23,772 bases of DNA. It comes from a virus. Positions 6,379 to 14,504 of this stretch are shown here, piece after piece (positions within the stretch are counted from its first letter, which is position 1; every line of letters starts with the position of its first letter). Position numbers and translations under genes: made by a program. The notes under the pieces were generated by a model. The model saw only the letters and a list, made by a program, of their open reading frames with translations, was not told the DNA's origin and ran no database searches. Location: positions 1 through 23,772 of the IMG/VR virus record IMGVR_UViG_3300042321_001819. One strand, written 5' to 3'.

Positions 6379-6702
6379 ATGGAAGATCAAATTCCCGTTA
6401 GTCAAGTTCCTGCAAGCATCCCGTCCGAACCGCCGAGTCCCCCGCAGGTGCCAGGGGGAAGGATCAGTCCTCAAGACCTGGAACTAATGAAGGCTCGTGC
6501 CAGGGAACTTGCCGTTCAGCAAACGTTGATGCAACAAACAGCAGCAGCCCAGGCCCCTCGTGTGGTCTATGTGCGTCGTAATCTTACGGTGGCTGAGCTT
6601 ATTTTGATTGTTGCGTTGTCCTGTGGAATTGTGACGGTTGTTCAAGCCGGTTGGAATTTTGTATCAAGTTCACTACCTAGGGTGGAAATCAAGGTCAAGT
6701 GA
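6379..6702 (+). CDS. Small single-span membrane protein
   Basis: This encodes 107 residues. The N-terminal third is Pro/Gln/Ser-rich and unstructured (VPASIPSEPPSPPQVPGG). A helical Gln/Ala-rich part (LMKARARELAVQQTLMQQTAAAQ) follows. One hydrophobic helix lies at about residues 72-94 (ELILIVALSCGIVTVV), then a short charged end. The layout suggests a membrane-anchored protein with its long N-terminal part in the cytoplasm. It lies just before the fibre genes and could be a holin, spanin-like or structural protein, but no motif decides this. The function is unknown. Confidence 0.7.
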   Translation: MEDQIPVSQVPASIPSEPPSPPQVPGGRISPQDLELMKARARELAVQQTLMQQTAAAQAPRVVYVRRNLTVAELILIVALSCGIVTVVQAGWNFVSSSLPRVEIKVK

Positions 6703-6719
6703 ATTAAACACACCCGAAC

Positions 6720-6725
6720 TATAAT
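6720..6725 (+). promoter_or_regulatory. Consensus -10 hexamer upstream of the first fibre gene
   Basis: TATAAT at 6720-6725, 28 bases before the GTG at 6754, in the short gap after the membrane-protein gene. No clear -35 hexamer is seen, so a phage-modified or activator-dependent promoter is possible. Confidence 0.35.
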
Positions 6726-6753
6726 CTTTATATAAGGGATTCTAGTTTAATAC

Positions 6754-8730
6754 GTGGCTAATCGTCGTATTTCTGAACTTCCGCTCCTAGCTGGGGCGGA
6801 CGTAGATGAGCAGGATCTGCTGACGATGGTCCACGTATTCGAAGTGGACCCTACCCTTAAAAACAAAAAGATCACAATCTCTGGTTTTGGAGATTACCTC
6901 TCAACTAAATACGTAACAACCACTGGTGGCACAGTAACCGGCAACGTCTTAGTACAAGGGAACTTAACTGTAACTGGCGTTACTGTTGTCAATGCATTCA
7001 CTAGTAGTGGCCTTGGAACGTTTAGCGGCGTCCTAGTTCAAAACAATTTGACCACAAGTGGCACGATCAGCGGTCAAACAATTACAGGTGAGGCACTTCA
7101 ATCTGTAACAATTAACTCAGCAACCGGTACATTCACTACGGTTAGCGGGGCGACCTCAAACTTTGTAAGTGGGAATTTCAGTACCCGACTCTCGGGTGCA
7201 ACCATTACCGGCAACACGCTTCAAGCAACGTCCGGACAATTTAATTACCTGAGTGGCGCCACAATTACAGGTGGTTTGGTCCAGGGTGTAAGTGGTATTT
7301 TTGGCACGCTTGCTACGCCTGTTCTTGATGTAAGTGGCAACTTGTCCGTTGCGAGTGGACTGACCGTTACAGGTCTCGCTCAATTTGCATCAGGCGTACA
7401 AGTCACTGGTACGTTATCAGGAACAACCGTCACTGGGACAACGGCACGTTTTACTAGTGTCACTGGTGTAACTGGTGTATTTACAACTACGTTGTCCGGT
7501 GCATCCATTACGGGGACAACTGTTAACGCAACGCTAATTACAGGTGTATCCGGAACATTTACATCAAGGGTATCAGGAGCAACCGTAACCGGTAACATAG
7601 GTTCTTTTGGCTCAGTCAGTGGCGTTTCCGGTGTATTCTCTCAGGTTCTTTCTGGTGCTGTAATCACAGGAGACGCCGGTCAATTCACAGTCATCACCGG
7701 TGTTTCTGGTGTTTATACCAATTTATCTGGTGCCACAGTCACTGGTGATACTGTTTTAGCTGCAACTGTATCGGGTGTTTCCGGTGTATTTACTAGCCGT
7801 ATTTCAGGTACTACCGTTACCGGCACCACCGCAGCTTTTACAACCATTACAGGTGTCTCTGGTGTATTCACTACTCAGGTATCAGGAGCAACCATTACTG
7901 GTACTAGTGGTCAGTTCACAAATGTAACTGCAGGCACTGGGGTATTTACTCTTGTTTCTGGCACTACTGTCACGGGTAATACTGGTACGTTCACCAACCT
8001 CACTGGTATTGCAGGGGTCTTTACCACCAGTGTTTCAGGTGCAACTGTAATAGGTACAACTGTTACCGGTGCGACAGGCATCTTTACTTATGTAACTGGT
8101 ACCACGATTACCGGCATCACAATCAATGCTGCTACTGGTGTATTCACCACTCTTCAAGCAACAAACCTTAGTTTTACTAACACCACAATCTCGGGTGATT
8201 TAAACGTTGTTGGCTCTGGTTTTATTGGTTCAGGTTTATCTGTAACGGGTACGATCAGCGGGCAAACAGTAACTGGTGCAACGGCAGCCTTTACTTCAGT
8301 CACTGGAGTGTCCGGTGTTTTTACCACGCGTTTATCGGGTGCAACCATTACGGGTAACACTGGGTTATTTGCGAGTGTAACAGGTGTTTCTGGTGTATAC
8401 ACTTATCTTTCGGGTGCAACCGTTACAGGTGATACTGCCAGATTTAGTAGTGCAACTGGGATTAGTGGCACTTTTACAACACATTTGTCGGGTGCAACCA
8501 TTACCGGTAACACGGGACAGTTCAGCAACGTCACAGGTGTTTCCGGCACGTTTACCAGCACCCTTTCAGGTGCAAACATTTCTGGAACCAACGCAACTAT
8601 CACCAACATCACAGGCGGTACACTTGCAATTACAACTCCGTCTGGCACTACTCCCGCTATTGTCTGTTCAGGTGTTGTATCTGGCAGTGCCAGTGGTTTT
8701 ATAATCAAAGGCCCCTTGATTATTCTTTGA
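6754..8730 (+). CDS. Repeat-rich tail fibre / receptor-binding type protein
   Basis: This encodes 658 residues starting at GTG 6754 (ANRRISELPLLAGADV), a start typical of phage fibre and adhesin proteins, with ISELP then VDEQDLLTMVH. From about residue 60 to the end it is built of many imperfect repeats of ~22-26 residues around SGATITGNTG(Q/L)F and VTGVSGVF(T/S). They are rich in Gly, Thr, Ser and Val, as in beta-helical or beta-prism fibre shafts. I see no catalytic domain and no S74 chaperone; the end is short (FIIKGPLIIL). It probably trimerises to form a fibre shaft, possibly with a partner tip protein such as the next gene. The DNA repeats are similar enough to allow recombination and length change. 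Confidence 0.8.
   Translation: MANRRISELPLLAGADVDEQDLLTMVHVFEVDPTLKNKKITISGFGDYLSTKYVTTTGGTVTGNVLVQGNLTVTGVTVVNAFTSSGLGTFSGVLVQNNLTTSGTISGQTITGEALQSVTINSATGTFTTVSGATSNFVSGNFSTRLSGATITGNTLQATSGQFNYLSGATITGGLVQGVSGIFGTLATPVLDVSGNLSVASGLTVTGLAQFASGVQVTGTLSGTTVTGTTARFTSVTGVTGVFTTTLSGASITGTTVNATLITGVSGTFTSRVSGATVTGNIGSFGSVSGVSGVFSQVLSGAVITGDAGQFTVITGVSGVYTNLSGATVTGDTVLAATVSGVSGVFTSRISGTTVTGTTAAFTTITGVSGVFTTQVSGATITGTSGQFTNVTAGTGVFTLVSGTTVTGNTGTFTNLTGIAGVFTTSVSGATVIGTTVTGATGIFTYVTGTTITGITINAATGVFTTLQATNLSFTNTTISGDLNVVGSGFIGSGLSVTGTISGQTVTGATAAFTSVTGVSGVFTTRLSGATITGNTGLFASVTGVSGVYTYLSGATVTGDTARFSSATGISGTFTTHLSGATITGNTGQFSNVTGVSGTFTSTLSGANISGTNATITNITGGTLAITTPSGTTPAIVCSGVVSGSASGFIIKGPLIIL
6915..8610 (+). 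repeat. Tandem imperfect DNA repeats within the fibre gene
   Basis: A recurring unit of roughly 66-78 bases encodes the SGATITG / VTGVSGVF periods. Near-identical words recur, for example GGTGCAACCATTAC at about 7196, 8339 and 8493, and variants of ACAGGTGTTTCCGGTGTATT. Units vary in length, and silent differences show they are diverged copies. Confidence 0.75.
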
Positions 8731-8777
8731 ATATAAGTTTTAAAAAGCTAGAATCGTAAAAAGGATCTGTTAAAACA

Positions 8778-10934
8778 ATGCCATACGGAGAACTTAGGGT
8801 TGATACCATTACCTTTACCAACGCGGGCGTCGATAAAAGCATTACCGTTTCTGGGTTGTTTGCGTCTACCTCCGGTAATTTAACTGTTACTGGAACTATT
8901 TCAGGTACCACATTCACCGGAACAACCGCAAGTTTTACAAGCGGTAACGTCACCACATTTAGCGGTGGTACCTGCACTATTACTTCGGGCGTGTTTGCCT
9001 CTGGTACGGCAACCAACCCGTCAATTAGTTTTATTGCAGACTCAAATACAGGTTTTTATTCCCCCGGCGCAGATCAAGTTGCCATCTCAACTAGTGGCAC
9101 GGGGCGACTATTTGTAGATGCAAGTGGGAACATTTCTAATACAGCAGGGTTTAACCCTTACGCAACAACCAATCGTGGTTCTTTAACTGTTAACGGAACA
9201 ACTGATTCAATTTTTAGCTTAGGCATCAACGGTGTTGCCGCTGGTTATTTATATGCGGATTCTGTTGGCTCAACGATAGGTGCACCTGCTACTAAAAACA
9301 TTATTTTTAATATTAACGGTGAGAGAGCCCGCATCGACAGCGCCGGTAGGTTGTTGGTTGGTCAGGCAACAACAGGGTTGCAAGCCGCTCGGTCATTTTC
9401 TTGGCAAGGTTCTGGCGAAGGAACTTTCTATATAAGCCATTCTACTAGTGACGGCAATGGCGATCCATTTGTTAAGTTTGGATACAATGCAGGTCAAATT
9501 GGATCAATTATCCAAGCTGGCAATACGGGTATTGGTATATATAGTAATGACTATTTTACTCTTGGCTCTAATAACACAGAACGCGTACGCATCGACAGCT
9601 CCGGCAACGTGGGGATTGGGACTAGTAGTCCTGCCTACGCACTAGACGTTGACAGCGCCGTCGCACAAGTTGGCAACTCAACTGATGCTTTTATTCAATA
9701 CAAATCAAGTGCGGGAAACTGGCACGTTGGTGCAGGTAACGTTGGCGCTTATGTTTTTTATACCGGTACATATGGAAGCGGCACTGAGCGCCTCCGCATC
9801 GACAGCTCCGGCCGCGTGGGGATTGGTACCACCGGGCCGACCAGAAAGTTAGTTATCAGCAACAGTGGAGTTGAAGGGCTTGAAATTGGTCCCGGTGAAT
9901 CCTCGAACTTAAATCAGCAGGTTCACTACAACCGTGCTACAGCAACTTATGTGACCAGCAGGGTTGACGCTGCATCACATCAGTTCTGGACTGCAACATC
10001 CCAAGCAGTAACCATCGACAGCTCCGGCAGGCTGTTGGTGGGGACTTCTACTTACGACGGCAACGCCAGAGCCGTTATTCAAGGTAATACGTCAGGTGGT
10101 ACTACCGGAGCACTTTCAATTAGATACAACGCCGCACGGCCTACTGGTGCAGATACGGCTATAGGCGCCATACGTTTTGAAAGCACAAACCAGACATCCA
10201 GTAATTATCATTACGCATCTATCGAGTGTTATTCCGACGGAGCCAGCAGTTCGGATACAGATATTCCAGGCCGTCTAGTCTTCAGTACCACCGACGACGG
10301 AGCGAGCAGCCCGACGGAGCGGATGAGGATTACGAGTGGTGGATATATAAAGGCTAGTAATACTGGGTCGTACACCGATGCTGGTGGAGGAAGCCGCGCA
10401 ACAAACGCGCAACATTTTTTTAGGAGTGATCAAAACGGATTAACAATACAAGCAACTAATACAAATATAAACACTGCTGTTGAAGGATTTACGTCCGATT
10501 TTGCTACTGGTGCAACTGGTAATCATTTTATTGGAGCTATTAATCTAGTTAGAGTATTTATTGTTGCTGCAAATGGAAACGTTACAAATACCAATAATAG
10601 TTACGGTGCGATTTCTGACGTTAAATTAAAAGCAAACATTGTTGATGCCAACTCCCAGTGGGATGATTTAAAAGCACTTCAAGTTCGTAACTATAATTTA
10701 AAAGAAGGCCAGACACACACGCAGATCGGCCTTATTGCCCAAGAAGCCGAGCTTGTTTCACCTGGCTTAGTTAGCGAGTCACCCGACCTTGACGCAGAAG
10801 GAAACGAACTGGGCACCGTCACCAAGTCGGTCAACTACTCGGTGCTCTACATGAAGGCCATCAAAGCGCTGCAGGAAGCAATGGAGCGCATCGAAACCCT
10901 CGAGGCCAAAGTTGCAGCCCTTGAAGCGTCGTAG
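8778..10934 (+). CDS. Tail fibre/spike with C-terminal S74 intramolecular chaperone
   Basis: This encodes 718 residues. An AAGGA lies 12 bases before the ATG. Residues ~15-80 use the same TVTGTISGTTFTG-type repeats as the preceding fibre. The middle contains the RxRIDSSGxxxxG modules common in fibres with this chaperone: ERVRIDSSGNVGIGTSSP, ERLRIDSSGRVGIGTTGP, and DSSGRLLVGTST. Residues 611-718 are a peptidase S74 (endosialidase chaperone) domain: AISDVKLKANI with the self-cleaving Ser613 and Lys618 dyad, IGLIAQEAELV, NYSVLYMKAIKALQ, and a closing coiled coil (MERIETLEAKVAALEAS). In this family the domain drives trimer folding and then cuts itself off. It is probably a receptor-binding protein. 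Confidence 0.88.
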   Translation: MPYGELRVDTITFTNAGVDKSITVSGLFASTSGNLTVTGTISGTTFTGTTASFTSGNVTTFSGGTCTITSGVFASGTATNPSISFIADSNTGFYSPGADQVAISTSGTGRLFVDASGNISNTAGFNPYATTNRGSLTVNGTTDSIFSLGINGVAAGYLYADSVGSTIGAPATKNIIFNINGERARIDSAGRLLVGQATTGLQAARSFSWQGSGEGTFYISHSTSDGNGDPFVKFGYNAGQIGSIIQAGNTGIGIYSNDYFTLGSNNTERVRIDSSGNVGIGTSSPAYALDVDSAVAQVGNSTDAFIQYKSSAGNWHVGAGNVGAYVFYTGTYGSGTERLRIDSSGRVGIGTTGPTRKLVISNSGVEGLEIGPGESSNLNQQVHYNRATATYVTSRVDAASHQFWTATSQAVTIDSSGRLLVGTSTYDGNARAVIQGNTSGGTTGALSIRYNAARPTGADTAIGAIRFESTNQTSSNYHYASIECYSDGASSSDTDIPGRLVFSTTDDGASSPTERMRITSGGYIKASNTGSYTDAGGGSRATNAQHFFRSDQNGLTIQATNTNINTAVEGFTSDFATGATGNHFIGAINLVRVFIVAANGNVTNTNNSYGAISDVKLKANIVDANSQWDDLKALQVRNYNLKEGQTHTQIGLIAQEAELVSPGLVSESPDLDAEGNELGTVTKSVNYSVLYMKAIKALQEAMERIETLEAKVAALEAS

Positions 10935-10983
10935 TCACCTGTTAATTATTCCCCCCTGGTAAAATAAAAGAAAACTATTTGTT

Positions 10984-11307
10984 ATGGCTAACACTGTTTG
11001 GGATATTGTTAACATGGAACGTCATCTTCCCGATGGCGAAACTTGTCCTGATGGCGCCATCTACACTGTCCACTGGACTGCATCCCTGGAAGAAGACGGT
11101 GAAACTGCAGGTGCATATGGCAGCATTGGCCTTGGTGAGCCCAACCCCTCCTCCTTTGTTCCTTTTAATCAACTGACCAAAGAAGAAGTTGTTAATTGGG
11201 TATTGTCTGCCCTTGGTGTCGATCAAGTTGTTTCTATTGAAGAAGCGCTTCACAACCAAATTCAACAACGGCTGCATCCTACCTCTGCTACTGGTGTTCC
11301 TTGGTGA
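10984..11307 (+). CDS. Small phage protein found beside fibre genes, function unknown
   Basis: This encodes 107 residues. MANTVWDIVNMERHLPDG opens the protein, then DGAIYTVHWTAS, GAYGSIGLGEPNPSSFVPF, LTKEEVVNWVLSALG and an end in ATGVPW. The pattern (beta-strand pair with YTVHW, then AYGSIGL, then a helix and a GVPW end) recalls a small protein often seen next to tail-fibre genes in cyanophages, from memory. It may be a fibre accessory or assembly factor. It starts 49 bases after the S74 fibre gene, with an AT-rich TAAAAT upstream. Confidence 0.75.
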   Translation: MANTVWDIVNMERHLPDGETCPDGAIYTVHWTASLEEDGETAGAYGSIGLGEPNPSSFVPFNQLTKEEVVNWVLSALGVDQVVSIEEALHNQIQQRLHPTSATGVPW

Positions 11308-11342
11308 TTACTTGCTATACTTTTTGAAGTCACTTGTTTAAC

Positions 11343-11519
11343 ATGACTTGCAAAAAGTCCGAGCTTGTCTCTGCAATTAATTCCTTTGGCTCTGCCCGTG
11401 CTACAGGCGATGGTAACCTCATTGCTTTTGCCGGTAACTTAATTGGCCAACTCCTGGATACCCTTGAGTTTGAGCCAGAAACACCCGAAGAAACCACTGA
11501 GACTGAAGTCGTAGAGTGA
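11343..11519 (+). CDS. Small acidic-tailed hypothetical protein
   Basis: This encodes 58 residues from ATG 11343 (MTCKKSELVSAIN); a TTG at 11334 is also in frame. The first ~45 residues look helical (LVSAINSFGSARATGDGNLIAFAGNLIGQLLDTL, positions 8-41). The rest is an acidic Glu/Thr tail (PEETTETEVVE). A -10-like TATACT lies at about 11316. It sits between the fibre accessory gene and the lysin. I recognise no family. Confidence 0.6.
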   Translation: MTCKKSELVSAINSFGSARATGDGNLIAFAGNLIGQLLDTLEFEPETPEETTETEVVE

Positions 11520-11561
11520 TTTGGTACACCTGATTTAGAGTTAGTAAAAAGCTCTAGGTCG

Positions 11562-12674
11562 ATGTCTATAAAACTTGTTGAAGCGGCTCGGTACTTCAAA
11601 GAACAACCCCATCAAATTGATGCATGGAATTGGCTCCAGACTCAGATACCCTCTGAGACCCTGGAGTCTTTTGCTATCAAATACCGCACAGCGCCAAAAC
11701 CTGTGGAAACCTACCCCAATACTTGGGAAGGCGTGATGAAAGCAGGTAAGGACGCTGGTGCAAAATACCCTGAATGCGTTGCAGCCCAATGGGCACTTGA
11801 ATCAAATTGGGGTAAAGACACCTCAGGTACTCATAATTACTACGGCCTCAAGGGGTCTGGCACTACGGTCAACACCCAAGAATTCATCAACGGTCAATGG
11901 GTAACAATTAAAGCTGGATTCATTGATTTCCCCGACCTTTACACCTGCACTTGTTATCTGGTTGACCGTTGGTACAAAGACTACGGCACATACAAAGGTG
12001 TAAACCGTGCAACAAGTAGAAACAACTGCGCACAGCTATTAGTCACCGAAGGGTACGCTACAGATCCTGGCTACAGCACCAAGTTGATCCAGATCATGGA
12101 TAAGCAACTTGGCACACCAGGGGGCAATACTGCTGACGCAACTACATCTAAAACACTGGCTGTACCTTACTTTTACCAGCTTGACAATCAGTCTGGTACG
12201 GGATATCGCGAGTGTTTTTCTTCGAGTTGTGCCATGGTTGCGGCTTATTACAACTTGGTAAAATCGGATGACGAATACAATAAAATCCGCGCCAAATACG
12301 GAGACACGACTAACAAAGATGCTCAGCTCGCAGCCCTGCGTTCCCTGGGACTCAAGGCGACATTCATCACCAACGGTAATGCCGCCCTACTAGAAAATGA
12401 AATTCGCAACGGCAGGCCAGTAGCTGTTGGTTGGTTGCACCAGGGGAGCATCAACTACCCAACTGGTGGTGGACATTGGACTTGTTGCATTGGGTTTACG
12501 CCAGATACATTTGTACACAACGATTCAAATGGAGAAGCTGATATGTTAAACGGTGGTTACGTCAGTAATTCTGCTGCGCGTGGTAAAGGTGTGAAGTACA
12601 GCAGGAAAAACTGGTTGCGCCGCTGGGAATGCGACGGTAATAATACAGGTTGGGCAATTCTTGTATCAAAGTGA
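11562..12674 (+). CDS. Two-domain lysin: glucosaminidase (FlgJ/GH73-like) plus C39-like cysteine peptidase
   Basis: This encodes 370 residues. After a ~45-residue helical leader, residues ~55-183 match bacterial/phage glucosaminidase: ECVAAQWALESNWGKDTSG with the expected catalytic Glu80, NYYGLKG, and an end YSTKLIQIMDK. Residues ~198-370 match a C39-like (papain-fold) peptidase: VPYFYQLDN, GYRECFSSSCAMVAAYY (nucleophile likely Cys218 or Cys223), GGHWTCCIGF (His305) and VHNDSNG (Asn320/Asp321). The first domain would cut glycan strands and the second the peptide cross-links. No signal peptide is visible. Its place after the fibre genes fits either an endolysin or a tail-associated lysin. A T4-type lysozyme is also encoded at 1778. 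Confidence 0.85.
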   Translation: MSIKLVEAARYFKEQPHQIDAWNWLQTQIPSETLESFAIKYRTAPKPVETYPNTWEGVMKAGKDAGAKYPECVAAQWALESNWGKDTSGTHNYYGLKGSGTTVNTQEFINGQWVTIKAGFIDFPDLYTCTCYLVDRWYKDYGTYKGVNRATSRNNCAQLLVTEGYATDPGYSTKLIQIMDKQLGTPGGNTADATTSKTLAVPYFYQLDNQSGTGYRECFSSSCAMVAAYYNLVKSDDEYNKIRAKYGDTTNKDAQLAALRSLGLKATFITNGNAALLENEIRNGRPVAVGWLHQGSINYPTGGGHWTCCIGFTPDTFVHNDSNGEADMLNGGYVSNSAARGKGVKYSRKNWLRRWECDGNNTGWAILVSK

Positions 12675-12832
12675 AACGTAATAAAGATTTAAAGATCCGC
12701 GTGAATATTTGTTGGGAGGTTGGCGACGAAAAAAAGTGCGCAACCCTCAGTAAAGAAGAGGCTTACGCAACAAGAAAATGGGTTGAAGACAACGATGGTG
12801 TTGTGTTCTGGAGTCAGGTATTACCTGATTGA
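12671..12832 (+). CDS. 53-residue basic hypothetical protein coupled to the lysin
   Basis: GTG at 12671 overlaps the lysin stop as GTGA, which argues for translational coupling. A TTG at 12650 in frame would lie inside the lysin. The product starts with a Lys/Arg-rich stretch (KRNKDLKIRVNICWEVG) and ends WVEDNDGVVFWSQVLPD. No domain is recognised. Its stop abuts, with no gap, the stop of the convergent gene at 12833. Confidence 0.6.
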   Translation: MKRNKDLKIRVNICWEVGDEKKCATLSKEEAYATRKWVEDNDGVVFWSQVLPD

Positions 12833-12997
12833 TCAGCGTTGCTTGGCGCGACCGATCACCAGGCCGCCAATTTCAATCAAGCGGTAAACTTTACGCAAGA
12901 ACTGGTCGTCGCGCGGAGTCGAGGTCAGTGCGCATACAGCGGAGCATGCCGCGTGAATGGCAAGAGCCACTTCAAGGTACTGGTTAAGGTGTGCCAT
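12833..12997 (-). CDS. 54-residue protein, possibly lysis-associated
   Basis: ATG at 12997, stop TGA at 12835-12833. The product begins MAHLNQYLEVALAIHAACSA, continues VCALTSTPRDDQF, and ends in a second mildly hydrophobic helix, VYRLIEIGGLVIGRAKQ. The shape (two helices around a TPxxDD turn, ending IGxAK) recalls a small protein widespread in cyanophages and sometimes labelled as a holin; I cannot confirm that. The helices are only moderately hydrophobic. It stands opposite the lysin gene, end to end. Confidence 0.6.
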   Translation of the reverse strand: MAHLNQYLEVALAIHAACSAVCALTSTPRDDQFLRKVYRLIEIGGLVIGRAKQR

Positions 12998-13025
12998 AGG
13001 TTTATCTTGTTTCTTTTATTCTAAT

Positions 13026-13442
13026 TTACTTACAGTATAAAAAATATTTGAATTCGGCATTAGCAACCCACGCTTTATCTTCATGTTTTGTAAACCATTT
13101 TTGCCAGATTTTAAACTGTTTATCGGAAACGCATGATTCACATACAAACGTAAGGAGATCGTTCTGGGGAATAATATTGACCCATTTACGAAGTTGACGA
13201 ACGGCAATAGCTTGAGTACGTGGACCTACCTTGCCTGTTAAGGTTTTGCTTAATTGAGCCGCTCGTTTATTGTTTCTTTTACTTAACCAATCATTTAATT
13301 GTCTTTTTGATTTGCTTACCGCAAGTGACACTAGCCATACGTAGTTTTTGCCAGTTTTATACCAGGGCAGCAGACGCATTTTTAAATACTGCCCATTTTC
13401 TAAACAGATGGTTAAAACTTGCTTGCAGCGTTTAGTTTTCAT
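13026..13442 (-). CDS. Basic hypothetical phage protein
   Basis: This encodes 138 residues from ATG 13442 (MKTKRCKQVLTI). The frame extends to 13490, but that would run further into the preceding small gene. The protein is rich in Lys, Arg and Trp, with a central SKRQLNDWLSKRNNKRAAQL stretch and a C-terminal FKIWQKWFTKHEDKAWV. It has one pair of nearby cysteines (CESC), too few to call a zinc site. The basic, aromatic composition suggests nucleic-acid binding, but I recognise no domain. It overlaps the upstream 37-residue gene by 11 bases. Confidence 0.6.
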   Translation of the reverse strand: MKTKRCKQVLTICLENGQYLKMRLLPWYKTGKNYVWLVSLAVSKSKRQLNDWLSKRNNKRAAQLSKTLTGKVGPRTQAIAVRQLRKWVNIIPQNDLLTFVCESCVSDKQFKIWQKWFTKHEDKAWVANAEFKYFLYCK

Positions 13443-13545
13443 AGATGCGACACTCTCGCGCCCATGGATTGTCCTGGCAATAAGCAGCAAATGCTTTGGT
13501 GGGATTGTGTTTTTTCTTTAGTAGATGCAAGATAAATTTAAACAT
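13432..13545 (-). CDS. 37-residue protein with a CxxNPWAxEC motif
   Basis: ATG at 13545 gives MFKFILHLLKKKHNPTKAF then AAYCQDNPWARECRIYEN. A longer start at 13623 would overlap the structural gene. Small peptides ending in a C..NPWA.EC.(I/V)Y(E/D) pattern are, from memory, a recurring cyanophage feature of unknown role; the two Cys may form a disulfide. It starts four bases after the end of the 308-residue gene and overlaps the next by 11 bases, so it looks like part of that unit. Confidence 0.6.
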   Translation of the reverse strand: MFKFILHLLKKKHNPTKAFAAYCQDNPWARECRIYEN

Positions 13546-13549
13546 ATTG

Positions 13550-14476
13550 TTACGGGCGGTCGATAAGAGGGAGGAAAATTTCAGGTAGATGTGCATCTGG
13601 ATCTCTTTCACGTTTCCATGCATCGGACCATTCCGTTAACGAATGTTCATGTTCTACATCCATAGTGTAGCTGTCACTTGGCTCCAATTCAAATTTATCA
13701 TCAGTGTCTGGTGACACAAACCCAATAAACCAAGTTGAAGTGGTTGGTACTGTTACGGTTACGCCACTGTTAATAGATGCTGCACTAAACGTATATGCAT
13801 TAAGGCCTACTGGAATTGAGTAATTAACGTTAAAAATTGGTCCAATAACAATTGTATTGGAAAAGTCAAGTGTTGTTTCAGCAACCAAGAAACTTCCATC
13901 TAGATCTTCCAGCAGGATAAAGGAGTCAAGCGCAGGAAATTCAACAACTAACCCCAAGGTGTAATCAAGCGGTTCATTTCTGGTACTGGAAACACAGATT
14001 AAATAACTGCCTGCTTCCAAAATAAAATACAGGTCATTTCCTTTATTTACCGTATACGAATTGAAGTTATTTGCCAGGTCCGAGCCGGCTCCCATCACAT
14101 GGCCAAGATACGGATAAAAAACTTCACTATCTCCAACAGTAGTAGAAACACTATCCGCTTGAAAGATCATGCGTCCTTCAATTGGATTTTTGTTTAAATC
14201 AAAGGCAGATACTTCAATATAGTTTGGGCGCGGACCACCTTTGCGAGTGATGATCCAGGCAGGACTGGTGATATTGATTTGGAACCAATGGTTCATGGTG
14301 CCGCCACCAAAACCACCATTTGAATATTGGTTTGTATCTGCGCGCCCTACAACTTTATTCTCGGGACCCAAAGAACCACGCAGCTCTCGCAGTGATGTTT
14401 CACTAAAGGTTCCAAGGACTAAAGGGTTTTCTTTTGTTCGTTGACGTTGAGAAGTGCTAGTTGAATAGCGTGACAT
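13550..14476 (-). CDS. Probable beta-rich virion structural protein
   Basis: This encodes 308 residues starting MSRYSTSTSQRQRTKENP. The N-terminal ~50 residues are polar. Most of the rest alternates hydrophobic and polar residues with many Thr, Ser, Asn and Val, as expected for beta-sandwich virion proteins: WFQINITSPAWIITRKGG, YTLGLVVEFPALDSFILLEDL, SGVTVTVPTTSTWFIGFVS. The end is acidic with Trp (EHEHSLTEWSDAWKRERDP). I recognise no family. A tail, base or decoration role is inferred from composition and from the neighbouring phage genes only. Confidence 0.6.
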   Translation of the reverse strand: MSRYSTSTSQRQRTKENPLVLGTFSETSLRELRGSLGPENKVVGRADTNQYSNGGFGGGTMNHWFQINITSPAWIITRKGGPRPNYIEVSAFDLNKNPIEGRMIFQADSVSTTVGDSEVFYPYLGHVMGAGSDLANNFNSYTVNKGNDLYFILEAGSYLICVSSTRNEPLDYTLGLVVEFPALDSFILLEDLDGSFLVAETTLDFSNTIVIGPIFNVNYSIPVGLNAYTFSAASINSGVTVTVPTTSTWFIGFVSPDTDDKFELEPSDSYTMDVEHEHSLTEWSDAWKRERDPDAHLPEIFLPLIDRP

Positions 14477-14504
14477 TATTTATTTGTTACCTTATCTTTC
14501 TATT

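Noticed and set aside
7156-8708. Minus-strand ORFs rich in VVPVTVAPD-type repeats
   Set aside because: They are the mirror of the fibre repeats on the plus strand and owe their length to repeat composition.
6754-8730. CRISPR-like array suggested by recurrent short words
   Set aside because: Unit length varies, words are diverged, and the whole stretch is an open reading frame encoding fibre repeats.
12839-13024. Plus-strand 61-residue ORF
   Set aside because: The minus strand carries a cleaner small gene (12833-12997) with a plausible product; the plus frame appears to be its shadow.
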